A DNA stretch of 64,000 bases from Bacteriovorax sp037444575 (GTDB lineage Bacteria > Bdellovibrionota > Bacteriovoracia > Bacteriovoracales > Bacteriovoracaceae), in assembly GCA_037444575.1 (NCBI GenBank), contig JBBIME010000003.1, positions 372,001 through 436,000 of the forward strand. The letters are read 5' to 3'. The notes under the pieces are model-generated. The model had not been told where the DNA came from. It did no database searches and was given only the letters and a program-made list of their open reading frames with translations. The position numbers and the translations under genes were made by a program. Positions 53,367 through 61,900 of this stretch are shown in pieces (the first letter of the stretch is position 1; each line of letters starts with the position of its first letter).

Positions 53367-54188
53367 ATGAAAGGAAACAAACTTATTCTTCTGGTCGCTT
53401 CGATCTTGTTACTCACTATTAGTAGTGGACTTCTTTTTTATAAGAACCTCTTTCTTCTGGAAGGACCGATTGGCGCTGGTGGAAAAGTAGATTTTGAAGA
53501 ACTTCGCTACACAGATCTTGAGACCAACTCAACAGTTCTCATGATGAGAAAAAATCTAAGTGCAGACTCAACTGCGATTGATAAAGAAATAAATCGCATT
53601 AAAGAATTAATGAACATCGTTACAGATGTAAATAAAAGCACTACTGAACTTTCTACATCGCTTAAAAAACTTCAAGAGTATTTTGATAAAAAAATAAAAG
53701 GACTGCATACTTTTCAAGAATCGCTGAAAGATTTGAAGCTAGCGGTTGATTCGCTCAATCCTGGCTACAATGAATTAATTAAGAACAACATAAAATTTAG
53801 TGTTGATAAAAAAGATTTTTATCGCGAATGTGTTGTCGATGGACTTTTTTATGTTGCTTCATCATCTAAAGAAGGAGAATTGCGCCTTCAAGAAGATAAA
53901 AAAATTTTAGGGCAGATTTTAGGTTTTGCGACGACTCCTAACCCTATCGTTTTAAAATTTTCAAACAATATCGACACGATTTTAAAACGTACAAAAGACA
54001 TTGATAAGATTATTGAAAATCTTAAGGGCGACTCTTCTATAAAACATGAAATGAATGTCGTCGCGAGATATTATAAAGAAGCTCAAGATTCAAAAGCTCA
54101 CGAGGGTGAAATTTTTCTTACCATGGTCTTTGGGGCCATTGTTCTTTATTTAATCTGTATTATATTTATTGTGAAGAAGCTGTCTTAG
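53367..54188 (+). CDS. Membrane protein with two terminal transmembrane segments and a coiled coil
   Basis: This 273-residue protein has an N-terminal membrane segment (LILLVASILLLTISSGLLF) and a C-terminal one (LTMVFGAIVLYLICIIFIV). Between them is a helical, heptad-rich domain (about 60-240). It resembles a chemoreceptor-like or sensor scaffold without a catalytic or methyl-accepting domain. The ATG at 53367 is chosen; upstream in-frame starts lack ribosome-binding sites. Its stop overlaps the fabI stop by 4 bases (54185-54188). Confidence 0.6.
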   Translation: MKGNKLILLVASILLLTISSGLLFYKNLFLLEGPIGAGGKVDFEELRYTDLETNSTVLMMRKNLSADSTAIDKEINRIKELMNIVTDVNKSTTELSTSLKKLQEYFDKKIKGLHTFQESLKDLKLAVDSLNPGYNELIKNNIKFSVDKKDFYRECVVDGLFYVASSSKEGELRLQEDKKILGQILGFATTPNPIVLKFSNNIDTILKRTKDIDKIIENLKGDSSIKHEMNVVARYYKEAQDSKAHEGEIFLTMVFGAIVLYLICIIFIVKKLS

Positions 54189-54982
54189 CTCTGCTTCGAA
54201 TAAGCAGCGACTACACTTTCATCAAAGTAGTTAGCACTCATACCGGAGTCAACAAGCACACCTGTTGCATTAATCCCACTTGAAGCTGAACTTAAAAGAA
54301 AGACAACTGAATTGGCCACTTCCTGAGTTTCTAAAGCTTTCTTTCTCATTGTTAATTGTTCAGCAAAAAGATAATTTTCAATGTAGCCTGGAATGCCTGC
54401 TGATGCTGACGTTTTTAAAGGTCCAGCGCAAACAGCGTTGAATCTAACTTGTGTATCTTTTGAAAATGACTTCGCAAGAAAAGCTACTGCTGAGTCTAAT
54501 GAAGCTTTAATTGGCCCCATGTAACCATAATTAGTCGCACGAGTATTTGAAATAGAAATAGTCACCACTGAAGCGTTAGGATCTAAACACTCTTTGATAG
54601 CATTTGAAATAGAAACTAAAGAGAATGCTGAAATAGTGGTCGCTTGCAAGTAGTCTTTTAATTTTGTTTCATGAAAGGGCTTCATCCCTTCTGAGTAGTT
54701 GGCAAATGCAATTGAATGAAGAAATCCATTTAAAACAACATTTTCTTTTTTTAAAGTGGCACCAAAAGACTTAATGGCCTCTTCACTTTCAACATCAAGA
54801 ATATAAATATTTTTATTCGGAAAAAGTTTTGCAACTCTTTCTTTAATCTCTTCACTTTGAACAGTAAAAATAAGATTGGCGCCATTTTCTTCCAGTGTTT
54901 TTGCAGAAAAATAAGCGACTGATTTTTTATTAGCTACACCAGTTATTAAAAATGTTTTATTCTCTAAATTTAAAAAGCTCAT
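54185..54982 (-). CDS. fabI: Enoyl-ACP reductase, FabI type
   Basis: This 265-residue SDR has the FabI nucleotide motif GVANKKSVAY (15-24) and the FabI-type Y152-x6-K159 catalytic pair in NYGYMGPIKAS. It catalyses the last step of each fatty acid elongation cycle. I chose ATG at 54982; GTG at 54991 is an alternative. It is last in the fabG-fabZ-fabI operon, 16 bases after fabZ. Confidence 0.88.
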   Translation of the reverse strand: MSFLNLENKTFLITGVANKKSVAYFSAKTLEENGANLIFTVQSEEIKERVAKLFPNKNIYILDVESEEAIKSFGATLKKENVVLNGFLHSIAFANYSEGMKPFHETKLKDYLQATTISAFSLVSISNAIKECLDPNASVVTISISNTRATNYGYMGPIKASLDSAVAFLAKSFSKDTQVRFNAVCAGPLKTSASAGIPGYIENYLFAEQLTMRKKALETQEVANSVVFLLSSASSGINATGVLVDSGMSANYFDESVVAAYSKQS

Positions 54983-54998
54983 ATTATTCACTCGCGAC

Positions 54999-55409
54999 TT
55001 ATATGCTTGCTACGCTAAACTCAATTACTAAAATCGTTTTACCAGCTACTTTTGTCACTCCCTTCATGAAGTGAGCGTTAGCAAGAGAATCCGTTAGCTC
55101 AACTTCCATTTCTAAGGTGTCACCAGGTTTGGCCATATTTTTAAATTTGGCATTTTGAACTCTTGTCACAACTCCTAATCCGCCACCATTTTCCATTTGG
55201 GCCATAAGTGCTGCTCCTGATTGAAAAAGAGCTTCTTGTAAAAGAACTCCTGGCATAATGGGATTTCCTGGAAAGTGACCTTTAAAAAAATCTTCTTTAC
55301 CAGTGAGAGTTAGAGTTGTCTTAATCGACTTATCAGTCTTCTCAACAATTTTATCCACGAATAAAAAAGGAGGTCGTTGCGGAATAAGATCAGTGATTGC
55401 TGGAAACAT
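54999..55409 (-). CDS. fabZ: 3-hydroxyacyl-ACP dehydratase FabZ
   Basis: This 136-residue hotdog-fold protein has the FabZ active-site motif HFPGNPIMPGVL, with H45 and E59. It dehydrates 3-hydroxyacyl-ACP to trans-2-enoyl-ACP. The fabG stop and fabZ start share one base (TAATG at 55409), so the two are coupled. With FabG, FabI, the ACP and the FabF-like enzyme in the ole operon it completes a fatty acid elongation set. Confidence 0.92.
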   Translation of the reverse strand: MFPAITDLIPQRPPFLFVDKIVEKTDKSIKTTLTLTGKEDFFKGHFPGNPIMPGVLLQEALFQSGAALMAQMENGGGLGVVTRVQNAKFKNMAKPGDTLEMEVELTDSLANAHFMKGVTKVAGKTILVIEFSVASI

Positions 55410-56140
55410 TAAAGTCCTCCAGCGATTTCTAAACTTGCTCCGGTGATATAACTAGCTTCTTTGCTCGCCAAAAATAAAACGGCAGCAGCAACTTCTTCAA
55501 CTCTCCCAAACCTCTTCATCGGTACATCTTTCATGTATTCTTTTCTTTGCTCTTCTGGAAGATCAGCAAGAAGTTCAGTATCGATAAAACCAGGACACAC
55601 GTTATTAACAGTGATTCCGCGCTTAGCGACTTCTTTTGATAGCGTTTTAGAAATAGCAATTTGTCCGGCCTTAGAAGCAGCATAATTAGCTTGCCCAGGA
55701 AGACCAAGTGCTCCTCCAATAGAAGACATATTAACAATGCGCCCGTAGCGATTTGACATAAATTTTAAAACAGCATGCTTACTCATCAGAAATGTTCCAG
55801 TGAGATTAGTATCGATGACATCATTCCATTCTTTAAGAGTCATCATGGCAGTAACCTGATCTTTTCTGATTCCAGAATTATTAACGAGCACTTCAATTTT
55901 TGGATGAGCTGTTTCTAGTTCTTTAAAAAACTCAATGATGGCCGATTCATCTCGCACATCACATTTTTTAACGATGAGTTTATCTGAATTAATTTCTTCC
56001 TTAAACTTCATTGCGGCAGCATCGTTGCCGGCATAAGTAGCGATTACAGTGGCCCCATTTTTTAAGAAGGCCTCGGAAATCCCTCTTCCAATTCCACGTG
56101 TACCACCAGTCACAATTACTGTCTGATTTTCAAAACTCAT
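55409..56140 (-). CDS. fabG: 3-oxoacyl-ACP reductase FabG
   Basis: This 243-residue SDR has TGGTRGIG (11-18), the Ser-Tyr-Lys core (NMSSIGGALGLPGQANYAASK) and the C-terminal GASLEIAGGL. FabG reduces 3-oxoacyl-ACP with NADPH. The usual NNAG appears as NNSG. It is the first gene of the minus-strand fabG-fabZ-fabI unit. The ribosome-binding site AGAGGA precedes the ATG; a good promoter lies at 56169-56197. Confidence 0.92.
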   Translation of the reverse strand: MSFENQTVIVTGGTRGIGRGISEAFLKNGATVIATYAGNDAAAMKFKEEINSDKLIVKKCDVRDESAIIEFFKELETAHPKIEVLVNNSGIRKDQVTAMMTLKEWNDVIDTNLTGTFLMSKHAVLKFMSNRYGRIVNMSSIGGALGLPGQANYAASKAGQIAISKTLSKEVAKRGITVNNVCPGFIDTELLADLPEEQRKEYMKDVPMKRFGRVEEVAAAVLFLASKEASYITGASLEIAGGL

Positions 56141-56168
56141 AGTTGTCCTCTCTATGTAAATCAGCGTA

Positions 56169-56197
56169 ATTTTATAAGGAATTGGATCTTTTGAGAA
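56169..56197 (-). promoter_or_regulatory. Candidate promoter of fabG-fabZ-fabI
   Basis: Minus strand TTCTCA (56192-56197) and TAAAAT (56169-56174) separated by 17 bases, about 30 bases before the fabG start. Confidence 0.5.
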
Positions 56198-56217
56198 GTA
56201 TTTTCTATGCGTAAGTG

Positions 56218-57030
56218 TTAGTATAACGGCTTACAAACGGCCTTTCCTGCTCTAATGGCCTCTATACAACTCTGGGTATTGATTAGATCTCCATTTGTAT
56301 CTTTTCCACTATAGCAAGCATTCGAAAGCTTTTTCAGCGTAGACATTCTCCCAACACCATCAACAGTAATCGTTGAAGGAGTATTTGAATGAGTATTTCT
56401 AAATGGAAGGTACATTACGTACTTAACTCCAGTGACTGAACATGACCAATATTGTTCCTGACAATTTGATTGTCCATCCTCGCTGACTTCGCATTCATTG
56501 TTAGGCTTGATTGAAAGTTTTTTAACAACTTTATTTACGAGGTACCCACTCATCTGATTAGAGATCGAATAATTTGAATCTGCTCCAGTTGGAATTTCAA
56601 GACCTGCCAATCCTGCAAATTCATGATGAATAAGAACATACTGATCAGACTCACTCATTGATTGAAACTTATTAAAGTCACAAGTAATTTGATCATCATT
56701 TTGTTTTCTATCGAAACGACATACTTTAGCAGTGCCGTTAATATTAACTGGATATCCTCTATCTCCAGAGCTCACACATGTAATTTTGGCGCGCTCTATT
56801 TGATCAAGCATTCCGTAAGTGTACTGACCAACAGAAGTAGAACTTGAAAGCTTTAGACCATTTGGTCCACCTTTATTAATCCAATCTTTTAAATCCTCTC
56901 GAATAATTTTGATTCGTGCTTCACAAAGATCGCCTCCTCCGCTTGAACCTGCGCCCATCTTTCCTTTAGCAAACGATGAAGTTGCAATAAAGGCCGAAAG
57001 AAGAACTGCAATGACTGGCAATACTTTCAT
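56218..57030 (-). CDS. Secreted hypothetical protein with HHEFAGLAG motif, 270 aa
   Basis: A signal peptide (VLPVIAVLLSAFIATSSFAKG) is followed by GSSGGGDLCEARIKIIRED. Near residue 140 it has LIHHEFAGLAGLEIPTGAD, a motif I associate with secreted Bdellovibrionota proteins. It does not contain the HExxH zinc-protease pattern. Eight cysteines in the mature part suggest disulfide bonds. Function unknown. The ribosome-binding site GAGGAG is strong. Confidence 0.68.
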   Translation of the reverse strand: MKVLPVIAVLLSAFIATSSFAKGKMGAGSSGGGDLCEARIKIIREDLKDWINKGGPNGLKLSSSTSVGQYTYGMLDQIERAKITCVSSGDRGYPVNINGTAKVCRFDRKQNDDQITCDFNKFQSMSESDQYVLIHHEFAGLAGLEIPTGADSNYSISNQMSGYLVNKVVKKLSIKPNNECEVSEDGQSNCQEQYWSCSVTGVKYVMYLPFRNTHSNTPSTITVDGVGRMSTLKKLSNACYSGKDTNGDLINTQSCIEAIRAGKAVCKPLY

Positions 57031-57163
57031 AAAATCTCCTCATATATTTAGATAGAGTAACTTATTTGACTTTACCAATGGCCCAATAAGTATTTTTTCC
57101 ATACCTCTGTCTAAAATTTAGACACTCAACCTTTTGAATATTTTCGACACCTTGGACTTCAAC

Positions 57164-57505
57164 TTATTGGCAAATTGCTGTAGCTGTAACAGTAATTTTT
57201 GCTGAATAATTATCAGCTCCACGGAAAGCACTAACTGCTTCACAAAAATAGCCTTCTTTGCCATTTCTTTGTACAGGTCCAAAGCTTGTAGGATAGGCTT
57301 TGTTAGTCAAAACTCTAGATTCTTCATTCCAGGATGCTTGATCATCTGCTGTAAATGAGCATCCACCTCCAAGCACTTTCATTCCAGTTGGACAGGTTGC
57401 TGTACACTTCGACTTATTAGGCATTGAAGCTTCACAAGTATATAATTCTGATGCATGAGAGTTTAACGAGAACATTATGCACACGATAATTCCAATTCTT
57501 TTCAT
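57164..57505 (-). CDS. Small secreted Cys-rich protein, 113 aa
   Basis: A signal peptide (IGIIVCIMFSLNSHASELY) precedes a 95-residue mature domain with six cysteines, including CEASMPNKSKCTATCPTG and a terminal CQ. It is probably a disulfide-bonded secreted or outer-surface protein. No family is recognised. The ribosome-binding site AAGGA lies before the ATG. Confidence 0.65.
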   Translation of the reverse strand: MKRIGIIVCIMFSLNSHASELYTCEASMPNKSKCTATCPTGMKVLGGGCSFTADDQASWNEESRVLTNKAYPTSFGPVQRNGKEGYFCEAVSAFRGADNYSAKITVTATAICQ

Positions 57506-57533
57506 ATTTTTATCCTTTTTTTAAATTATTTTT

Positions 57534-58271
57534 CTATCTTGCCGGAGTCCATCCATCATTAAAACTTTTGCAATCTCTCTTATCTGCAAACTGAGTGCTC
57601 GATCCAATTTTAGAAAAATCGATAGAGCGATTAGCAGTTAAAAAAGAGACAGTGTAAATAGTTTGCCACTTTCTAGTTGAATCAAAAGGTCCCCAAATCC
57701 CGACACACTCTGGAGCAGATCGCTTGTAATTAATTTTCACATCTGCTCTAGGAATCATTCGAACGACGGCCCCTTTCGTAGTTTCCTCGGTGTAATATTT
57801 CTTCATACTATCCATACACAGATTGTAATCATCCCAATTTTCTCTACACATTTTCTCGAAATATTCTTTTGATGTTTGTCCACAGACCTCTTGAATTCCT
57901 TCCGCCAAAGATTGCTTATCTAAATCACCAATGATCGCAAACGTATCGGCTGCATTCGCTCGGACACCGATACTTCCATCACCATTTACAGCTACACGAC
58001 TTTCAATATCATTAAGGCCATAAAGAAGATCAATTATCGGACTTGGATCAAATCCCGACACACTTGTTTTGATGGAGATAGTCTCCATGTTATTTTTTTG
58101 GAGAGAAATTTTTCCAAGAGAATCTCCACTTTTACAAGCAACTGCCACTTTAATATTCCATTCTTGATTTAAATTAACAGGTGGTCTTTGATCAGATGAT
58201 CCAAACCATCCAGCAAAAGCGTTAGTAAAAGATGTTCCACAGATAGCTAATAATAAAATTTTCTTTTTCAT
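57534..58271 (-). CDS. Secreted hypothetical protein, 245 aa
   Basis: A signal peptide (KILLLAICGTSFTNAFAG) and a mature domain with six cysteines. It contains ESRVAVNGDGSIGVRANAADTF and a later RMIPRADVKINYKRS. Function unknown. I chose ATG at 58271: it is preceded by GAGGAGTCTTGGT, the same leader as the neighbour at 58288-58611. An upstream in-frame start at 58304 would overlap that gene. Confidence 0.62.
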   Translation of the reverse strand: MKKKILLLAICGTSFTNAFAGWFGSSDQRPPVNLNQEWNIKVAVACKSGDSLGKISLQKNNMETISIKTSVSGFDPSPIIDLLYGLNDIESRVAVNGDGSIGVRANAADTFAIIGDLDKQSLAEGIQEVCGQTSKEYFEKMCRENWDDYNLCMDSMKKYYTEETTKGAVVRMIPRADVKINYKRSAPECVGIWGPFDSTRKWQTIYTVSFLTANRSIDFSKIGSSTQFADKRDCKSFNDGWTPAR

Positions 58272-58286
58272 ACCAAGACTCCTCGT
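58264..58286 (-). repeat. Leader repeat, copy 1
   Basis: This 23-base stretch contains the ribosome-binding site and first codons of the 57534-58271 gene. It is identical to 58604-58626. Confidence 0.7.
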
Positions 58287-58287
58287 G

Positions 58288-58611
58288 TTATTTAATGTTT
58301 CCAATAGCGATCAATCCCTTAAGTGTCGTAGCTTTTAGCAAAAGTTCTTGAGCAGTATCTTTATCTTCAGAACTTGCATCATCTGATAACAATGTCTCGC
58401 GAGCTGCGCGAATGACCAAATCAGCACTGCGAATTTGTTCGTCAATGCTAGACGAACACTCAGAATGATCCTGGACGCAGACTATTGCTTGATCTAATTT
58501 TTCTTGTTTAATTCTGGCCAATCCTTTTTCATAAGAATCACCAGTGATTCTTGATGCAAATGAAACTGATGACATCGATAATAGGCTTAAAATTACAATC
58601 AAATTTTTCAT
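58288..58611 (-). CDS. Small secreted hypothetical protein, 107 aa
   Basis: A signal peptide (LIVILSLLSMSSVSFAS) is followed by a helical mature domain with two cysteines (CVQDHSEC). It shares the identical leader and start context with the gene downstream. Function unknown. It is probably in one operon with that gene (16-base gap). Confidence 0.65.
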   Translation of the reverse strand: MKNLIVILSLLSMSSVSFASRITGDSYEKGLARIKQEKLDQAIVCVQDHSECSSSIDEQIRSADLVIRAARETLLSDDASSEDKDTAQELLLKATTLKGLIAIGNIK

Positions 58612-58626
58612 ACCAAGACTCCTCGT
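58604..58626 (-). repeat. Leader repeat, copy 2
   Basis: Identical 23 bases to 58264-58286, covering GAGGAG, the spacer and the ATG of the 58288-58611 gene. Confidence 0.7.
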
Positions 58627-58703
58627 TAGTGTGTTGTTTTCTCTCTCAGACTTTTAGCAGATAATATTTTGACGCAACAGGTTTTATTTCTAAAAAATCA
58701 TGC

Positions 58704-58709
58704 TATAAT
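58704..58709 (+). promoter_or_regulatory. Candidate -10 box (TATAAT) of the TIGR02147-type gene
   Basis: A perfect -10 hexamer lies in an AT-rich region upstream of 58752. No good -35 is seen at the usual spacing. Confidence 0.35.
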
Positions 58710-58751
58710 GTTATTAATTACTAACTTTTTTACTTGGCAGATGGTAGTCAA

Positions 58752-59546
58752 ATGAATATTTTCGAACACTTAGACTATAGAATCTATATCCGCAATCGCC
58801 TAGATGAGCGCCGGGGAATGAGATCAGAGCTCGCTGAACACCTTGGCTGTCAAAGCGGCTACGTCTCTCAGGTCCTTCAAAATCTCTCAGACTTCTCTCT
58901 TGAACAAGGAATAAAAATCTCTCAATTCTTCTCTTTTTCTGAAGAAGAATCTCATTTTTTTATGCTTCTTCTTCAATACGCAAAAGCTTCAACACAAGAA
59001 TTAAAAAAATATTTTGAATATCAAATCAAACAAATTCAAAAGCAACGACTGGAGATAAAAAATAGAATTAAAATTAACACTGATTTAAATGCAGAAGATT
59101 ATCATCAATACTATAGTTCTTGGGAGTATGCGGCAGTACACATATTGACTTCAATTCCTCAGTATCAAACGAGAGAACAAATTTGTAAAAAATTACATTT
59201 GAATCAAGCAAGAGTTCATGAGGTTTTAAATTTCTTAGTCAACAAAGGTCTCGTTGATGAAAAAAATAATAAGTTTATAATTGGAAAAAAACGAATTCAT
59301 CTCACTAAAGACTCTCCTTATATTTTGTCTCATCATCAAAATTGGCGTCTTCACTCTACAAGAACTCTTTCTGATAAAAATCCTAACAATATAAACTACT
59401 CTGGAGTTTTCTCATTGTCAGAAACAGACATTGAAAAAATAAAAGAAATTTTATTAAAGGCCATTGAGCAAAATGAAAAGACCATATCAGCTTCAGGAGA
59501 AGAGGAAATGATCTATATTGGAATTGATATGAATATTTTTAGCTAA
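58752..59546 (+). CDS. TIGR02147-family transcriptional regulator
   Basis: The protein is about 264 residues and starts FEHLDYRIYIRNRLDERRGM, then RSELAEHLGCQSGYVSQVLQ, a Cro-like helix-turn-helix. The C-terminal half matches the TIGR02147 type common in Bdellovibrio and Fibrobacter. Its targets are unknown. The ATG at 58752 is the natural start; TTG at 58734 is an alternative and neither has a good ribosome-binding site. It lies divergent from the secreted-protein pair. Confidence 0.82.
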   Translation: MNIFEHLDYRIYIRNRLDERRGMRSELAEHLGCQSGYVSQVLQNLSDFSLEQGIKISQFFSFSEEESHFFMLLLQYAKASTQELKKYFEYQIKQIQKQRLEIKNRIKINTDLNAEDYHQYYSSWEYAAVHILTSIPQYQTREQICKKLHLNQARVHEVLNFLVNKGLVDEKNNKFIIGKKRIHLTKDSPYILSHHQNWRLHSTRTLSDKNPNNINYSGVFSLSETDIEKIKEILLKAIEQNEKTISASGEEEMIYIGIDMNIFS

Positions 59547-59570
59547 TAGAGTAAAATGAATTGGTAAGCC

Positions 59571-60950
59571 CTAGGCCTCACCCACTTTAAATTTACGTCC
59601 TTTAATTTTTCCACAGCTAAGTTTTGAAATCGCTTGATCCATTTTCTCTGAAAGAATGGCAACGTAGCTTTGATTATCTAAAATAGTTATATTTCCCACT
59701 TCGCTTCCAAGAAGTCCTGCCTCATTGACAAGTGCTCCTAAAATATCACCGGGGCGAATCTTGTCTTTTTTTCCACCATTGATATACATCGTTTTCATTG
59801 GAGCTGATACTTCATAACGAGTACTCGAAGAGAGTTCATCTAATGCTAGATATTCATTCTTTGTCTCTAGATAGTTTTCAATTTCTTCACATTTTTCTTT
59901 TTCTGATGCCACAAAAAATGAAAACGCTAGTCCAACTTTCCCCGCTCTTGCCGTACGACCTATGCGATGAGTGTAGACTTCTGCATCTGTGGGCAAATCA
60001 AAATTAATTACAGCTTCAAGATCTTTAATATCTAACCCTCGAGCGGCGACATCTGTTGCTACCAGCACCCGAGCACTATGATTAGAAAATTTTGTAAGCA
60101 CAACTGTGCGCTCATTTTGTTCAAGGTCACCGTGAAACGGCAAAGATGGGATTCCCTCTTTTGCCAAATACTTTGCAACGTCAGCACAAATTTGTTTAGT
60201 TTTGCAAAATATCACAGTCGACTCTGGTTGGTAGTGTCCCAAAACTCTTCCTAGCGCTTGTATCTTTTGACGATGATCTCCCACTTCAATAAAGACCTGA
60301 CGAATAATATTTTTTTCATGTTTAGTATCGACAGCGAGATGTTTTGGATTTTTTTGGAAATCTTTACTTAACTCCAAAATCTCAGGAGGAAAAGTCGCAG
60401 AAAAAAGTAATGTTTGTTTTTCTACTGGAGTATAAGACATTATGGCCTCCATCTCTTCTTGAAAGCCCATATCCAACATGCGGTCTGCTTCATCTAAAAC
60501 TAAAAAATCAATCGTATCTAAAATGATCCGACCCTTTTTTAAAAATTTCAAAAGCCTTCCAGGAGTTCCCACAAGAATATGCCCACCATGCTCTATCGAA
60601 CTTATTTGTTGAGACTCCGATACGCCTCCGGTGATCACTAAAATTTTACAATTGGGAATATTGCGAGCAAGTCTTCTGAGTTCTTCTGCGACTTGAACGG
60701 CAAGTTCGCGAGTCGGGCAAATGACTAACGACTGTAATTTTTTTTCAGTTGGATTTAGTTTATTGAGCATCCCCAAACCAAAGGCGGCGGTTTTGCCACT
60801 GCCTGTTTTTGCTTGTGCGATTAAATCATGGCCTTCCAAAATAAGAGGCAACGCAAGTTCCTGAATAGGAGTCATTGAGGCAAAACCTAATGAATCAAGG
60901 TTTTCTAAAATTTTAGGATTAAGAGAAAGGTTTTTGAATGAATTTGTCAT
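59571..60950 (-). CDS. dbpA: DEAD-box RNA helicase, DbpA type
   Basis: This 459-residue protein has all DEAD-box motifs: AKTGSGKT, VLDEADRMLDMG, LLFSATFP, and HRIGRTARAG. A C-terminal DbpA RNA-binding domain (KKDKIRPGDILGALVNEAGLL) targets helix 92 of 23S rRNA and supports 50S assembly. The length is the same as E. coli DbpA. The ribosome-binding site is weak. Confidence 0.93.
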   Translation of the reverse strand: MTNSFKNLSLNPKILENLDSLGFASMTPIQELALPLILEGHDLIAQAKTGSGKTAAFGLGMLNKLNPTEKKLQSLVICPTRELAVQVAEELRRLARNIPNCKILVITGGVSESQQISSIEHGGHILVGTPGRLLKFLKKGRIILDTIDFLVLDEADRMLDMGFQEEMEAIMSYTPVEKQTLLFSATFPPEILELSKDFQKNPKHLAVDTKHEKNIIRQVFIEVGDHRQKIQALGRVLGHYQPESTVIFCKTKQICADVAKYLAKEGIPSLPFHGDLEQNERTVVLTKFSNHSARVLVATDVAARGLDIKDLEAVINFDLPTDAEVYTHRIGRTARAGKVGLAFSFFVASEKEKCEEIENYLETKNEYLALDELSSSTRYEVSAPMKTMYINGGKKDKIRPGDILGALVNEAGLLGSEVGNITILDNQSYVAILSEKMDQAISKLSCGKIKGRKFKVGEA

Positions 60951-60992
60951 AGCTCACTGTCTATCACTAATTCCTTCAGGTTGATAGCTTAA

Positions 60993-61823
60993 TTAGTTGC
61001 AGGTATTTTCTAGTCCAGGTGAAACCAAAGACATAGAGTTTTTAATCTTGTTCCAACTTTCGCTGGCCTTAAATCGACATAAACTTTTTTCGAGGTCTGC
61101 AATTTCAAATTTTTCTAAACCAAACTTACCTATCTCCTCAGCAACTAATTCAACAGTTTTGGGATCGTCTTTATTAAAGCTATCCTTTAGTGCTGAAACA
61201 AACATTTTTCTTTCATCAGATGTTAACGTTTCTGCAGTTTTCATGAAAAAATCTACTTTATCTTTTCCTGAATAAGAAGAAGCTATGTCTAAAATTTTTT
61301 GGTCTCCATTATTTTGCGTATTATAATTGCGAAGAAGATCTAAAGATAAAACTTCTATATTTTCAACATTGAGTCCTGAACACTCTCTAACGACAATCCA
61401 GTTAACGTTTTTTGAAAGTCCAATGTTGATTTTTAGAGCAACTTTAATCAGCTCTAAATTCCGTGCAATCATCGTTTTAATAACTGAATCAGCTACACCA
61501 CACCCGGATCGATTAAAACAATCGAAAAAGGCCGCTAAATTATTATTTGCTACAGTTATAATTTCTTTAGCGTTATCTTTTGTTAGGACTTGAGATGAGG
61601 ACTTGCTAAGATCAAATATCAAATCATTAAACTGAGATTGAACATTTTTCTCATTTATAGTTCTATGAATACTTTTTAGATTCTCTTCTGACAAAACGAT
61701 GTTGCTGATTTGTACACGATCTGAATTACTTTTCTTATCAACATTTATCTGATTAAGGGTGATGGTGGAAAAAGTTATTCCTGCTGTGGCAACAATCCCG
61801 AATACAATAAAGACTTTTCTCAT
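60993..61823 (-). CDS. Membrane-anchored helical hypothetical protein
   Basis: The protein is about 276 residues with an N-terminal anchor (VFIVFGIVATAGITFSTIT). The rest is soluble and helical, with three cysteines near residues 105-150 (FDCFNRSGCG, VVRECSG). No family is recognised. ATG at 61823 has AGAGGA 7 bases before it; an upstream in-frame start at 61850 lacks one. Confidence 0.6.
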   Translation of the reverse strand: MRKVFIVFGIVATAGITFSTITLNQINVDKKSNSDRVQISNIVLSEENLKSIHRTINEKNVQSQFNDLIFDLSKSSSQVLTKDNAKEIITVANNNLAAFFDCFNRSGCGVADSVIKTMIARNLELIKVALKINIGLSKNVNWIVVRECSGLNVENIEVLSLDLLRNYNTQNNGDQKILDIASSYSGKDKVDFFMKTAETLTSDERKMFVSALKDSFNKDDPKTVELVAEEIGKFGLEKFEIADLEKSLCRFKASESWNKIKNSMSLVSPGLENTCN

Positions 61824-61900
61824 AACACAATCCTCTATAGTTAAAGGCACAGCCTACCAAGCACAGAAAAAGGAGTCCATTCTGTAAATGCTAGATTGTG

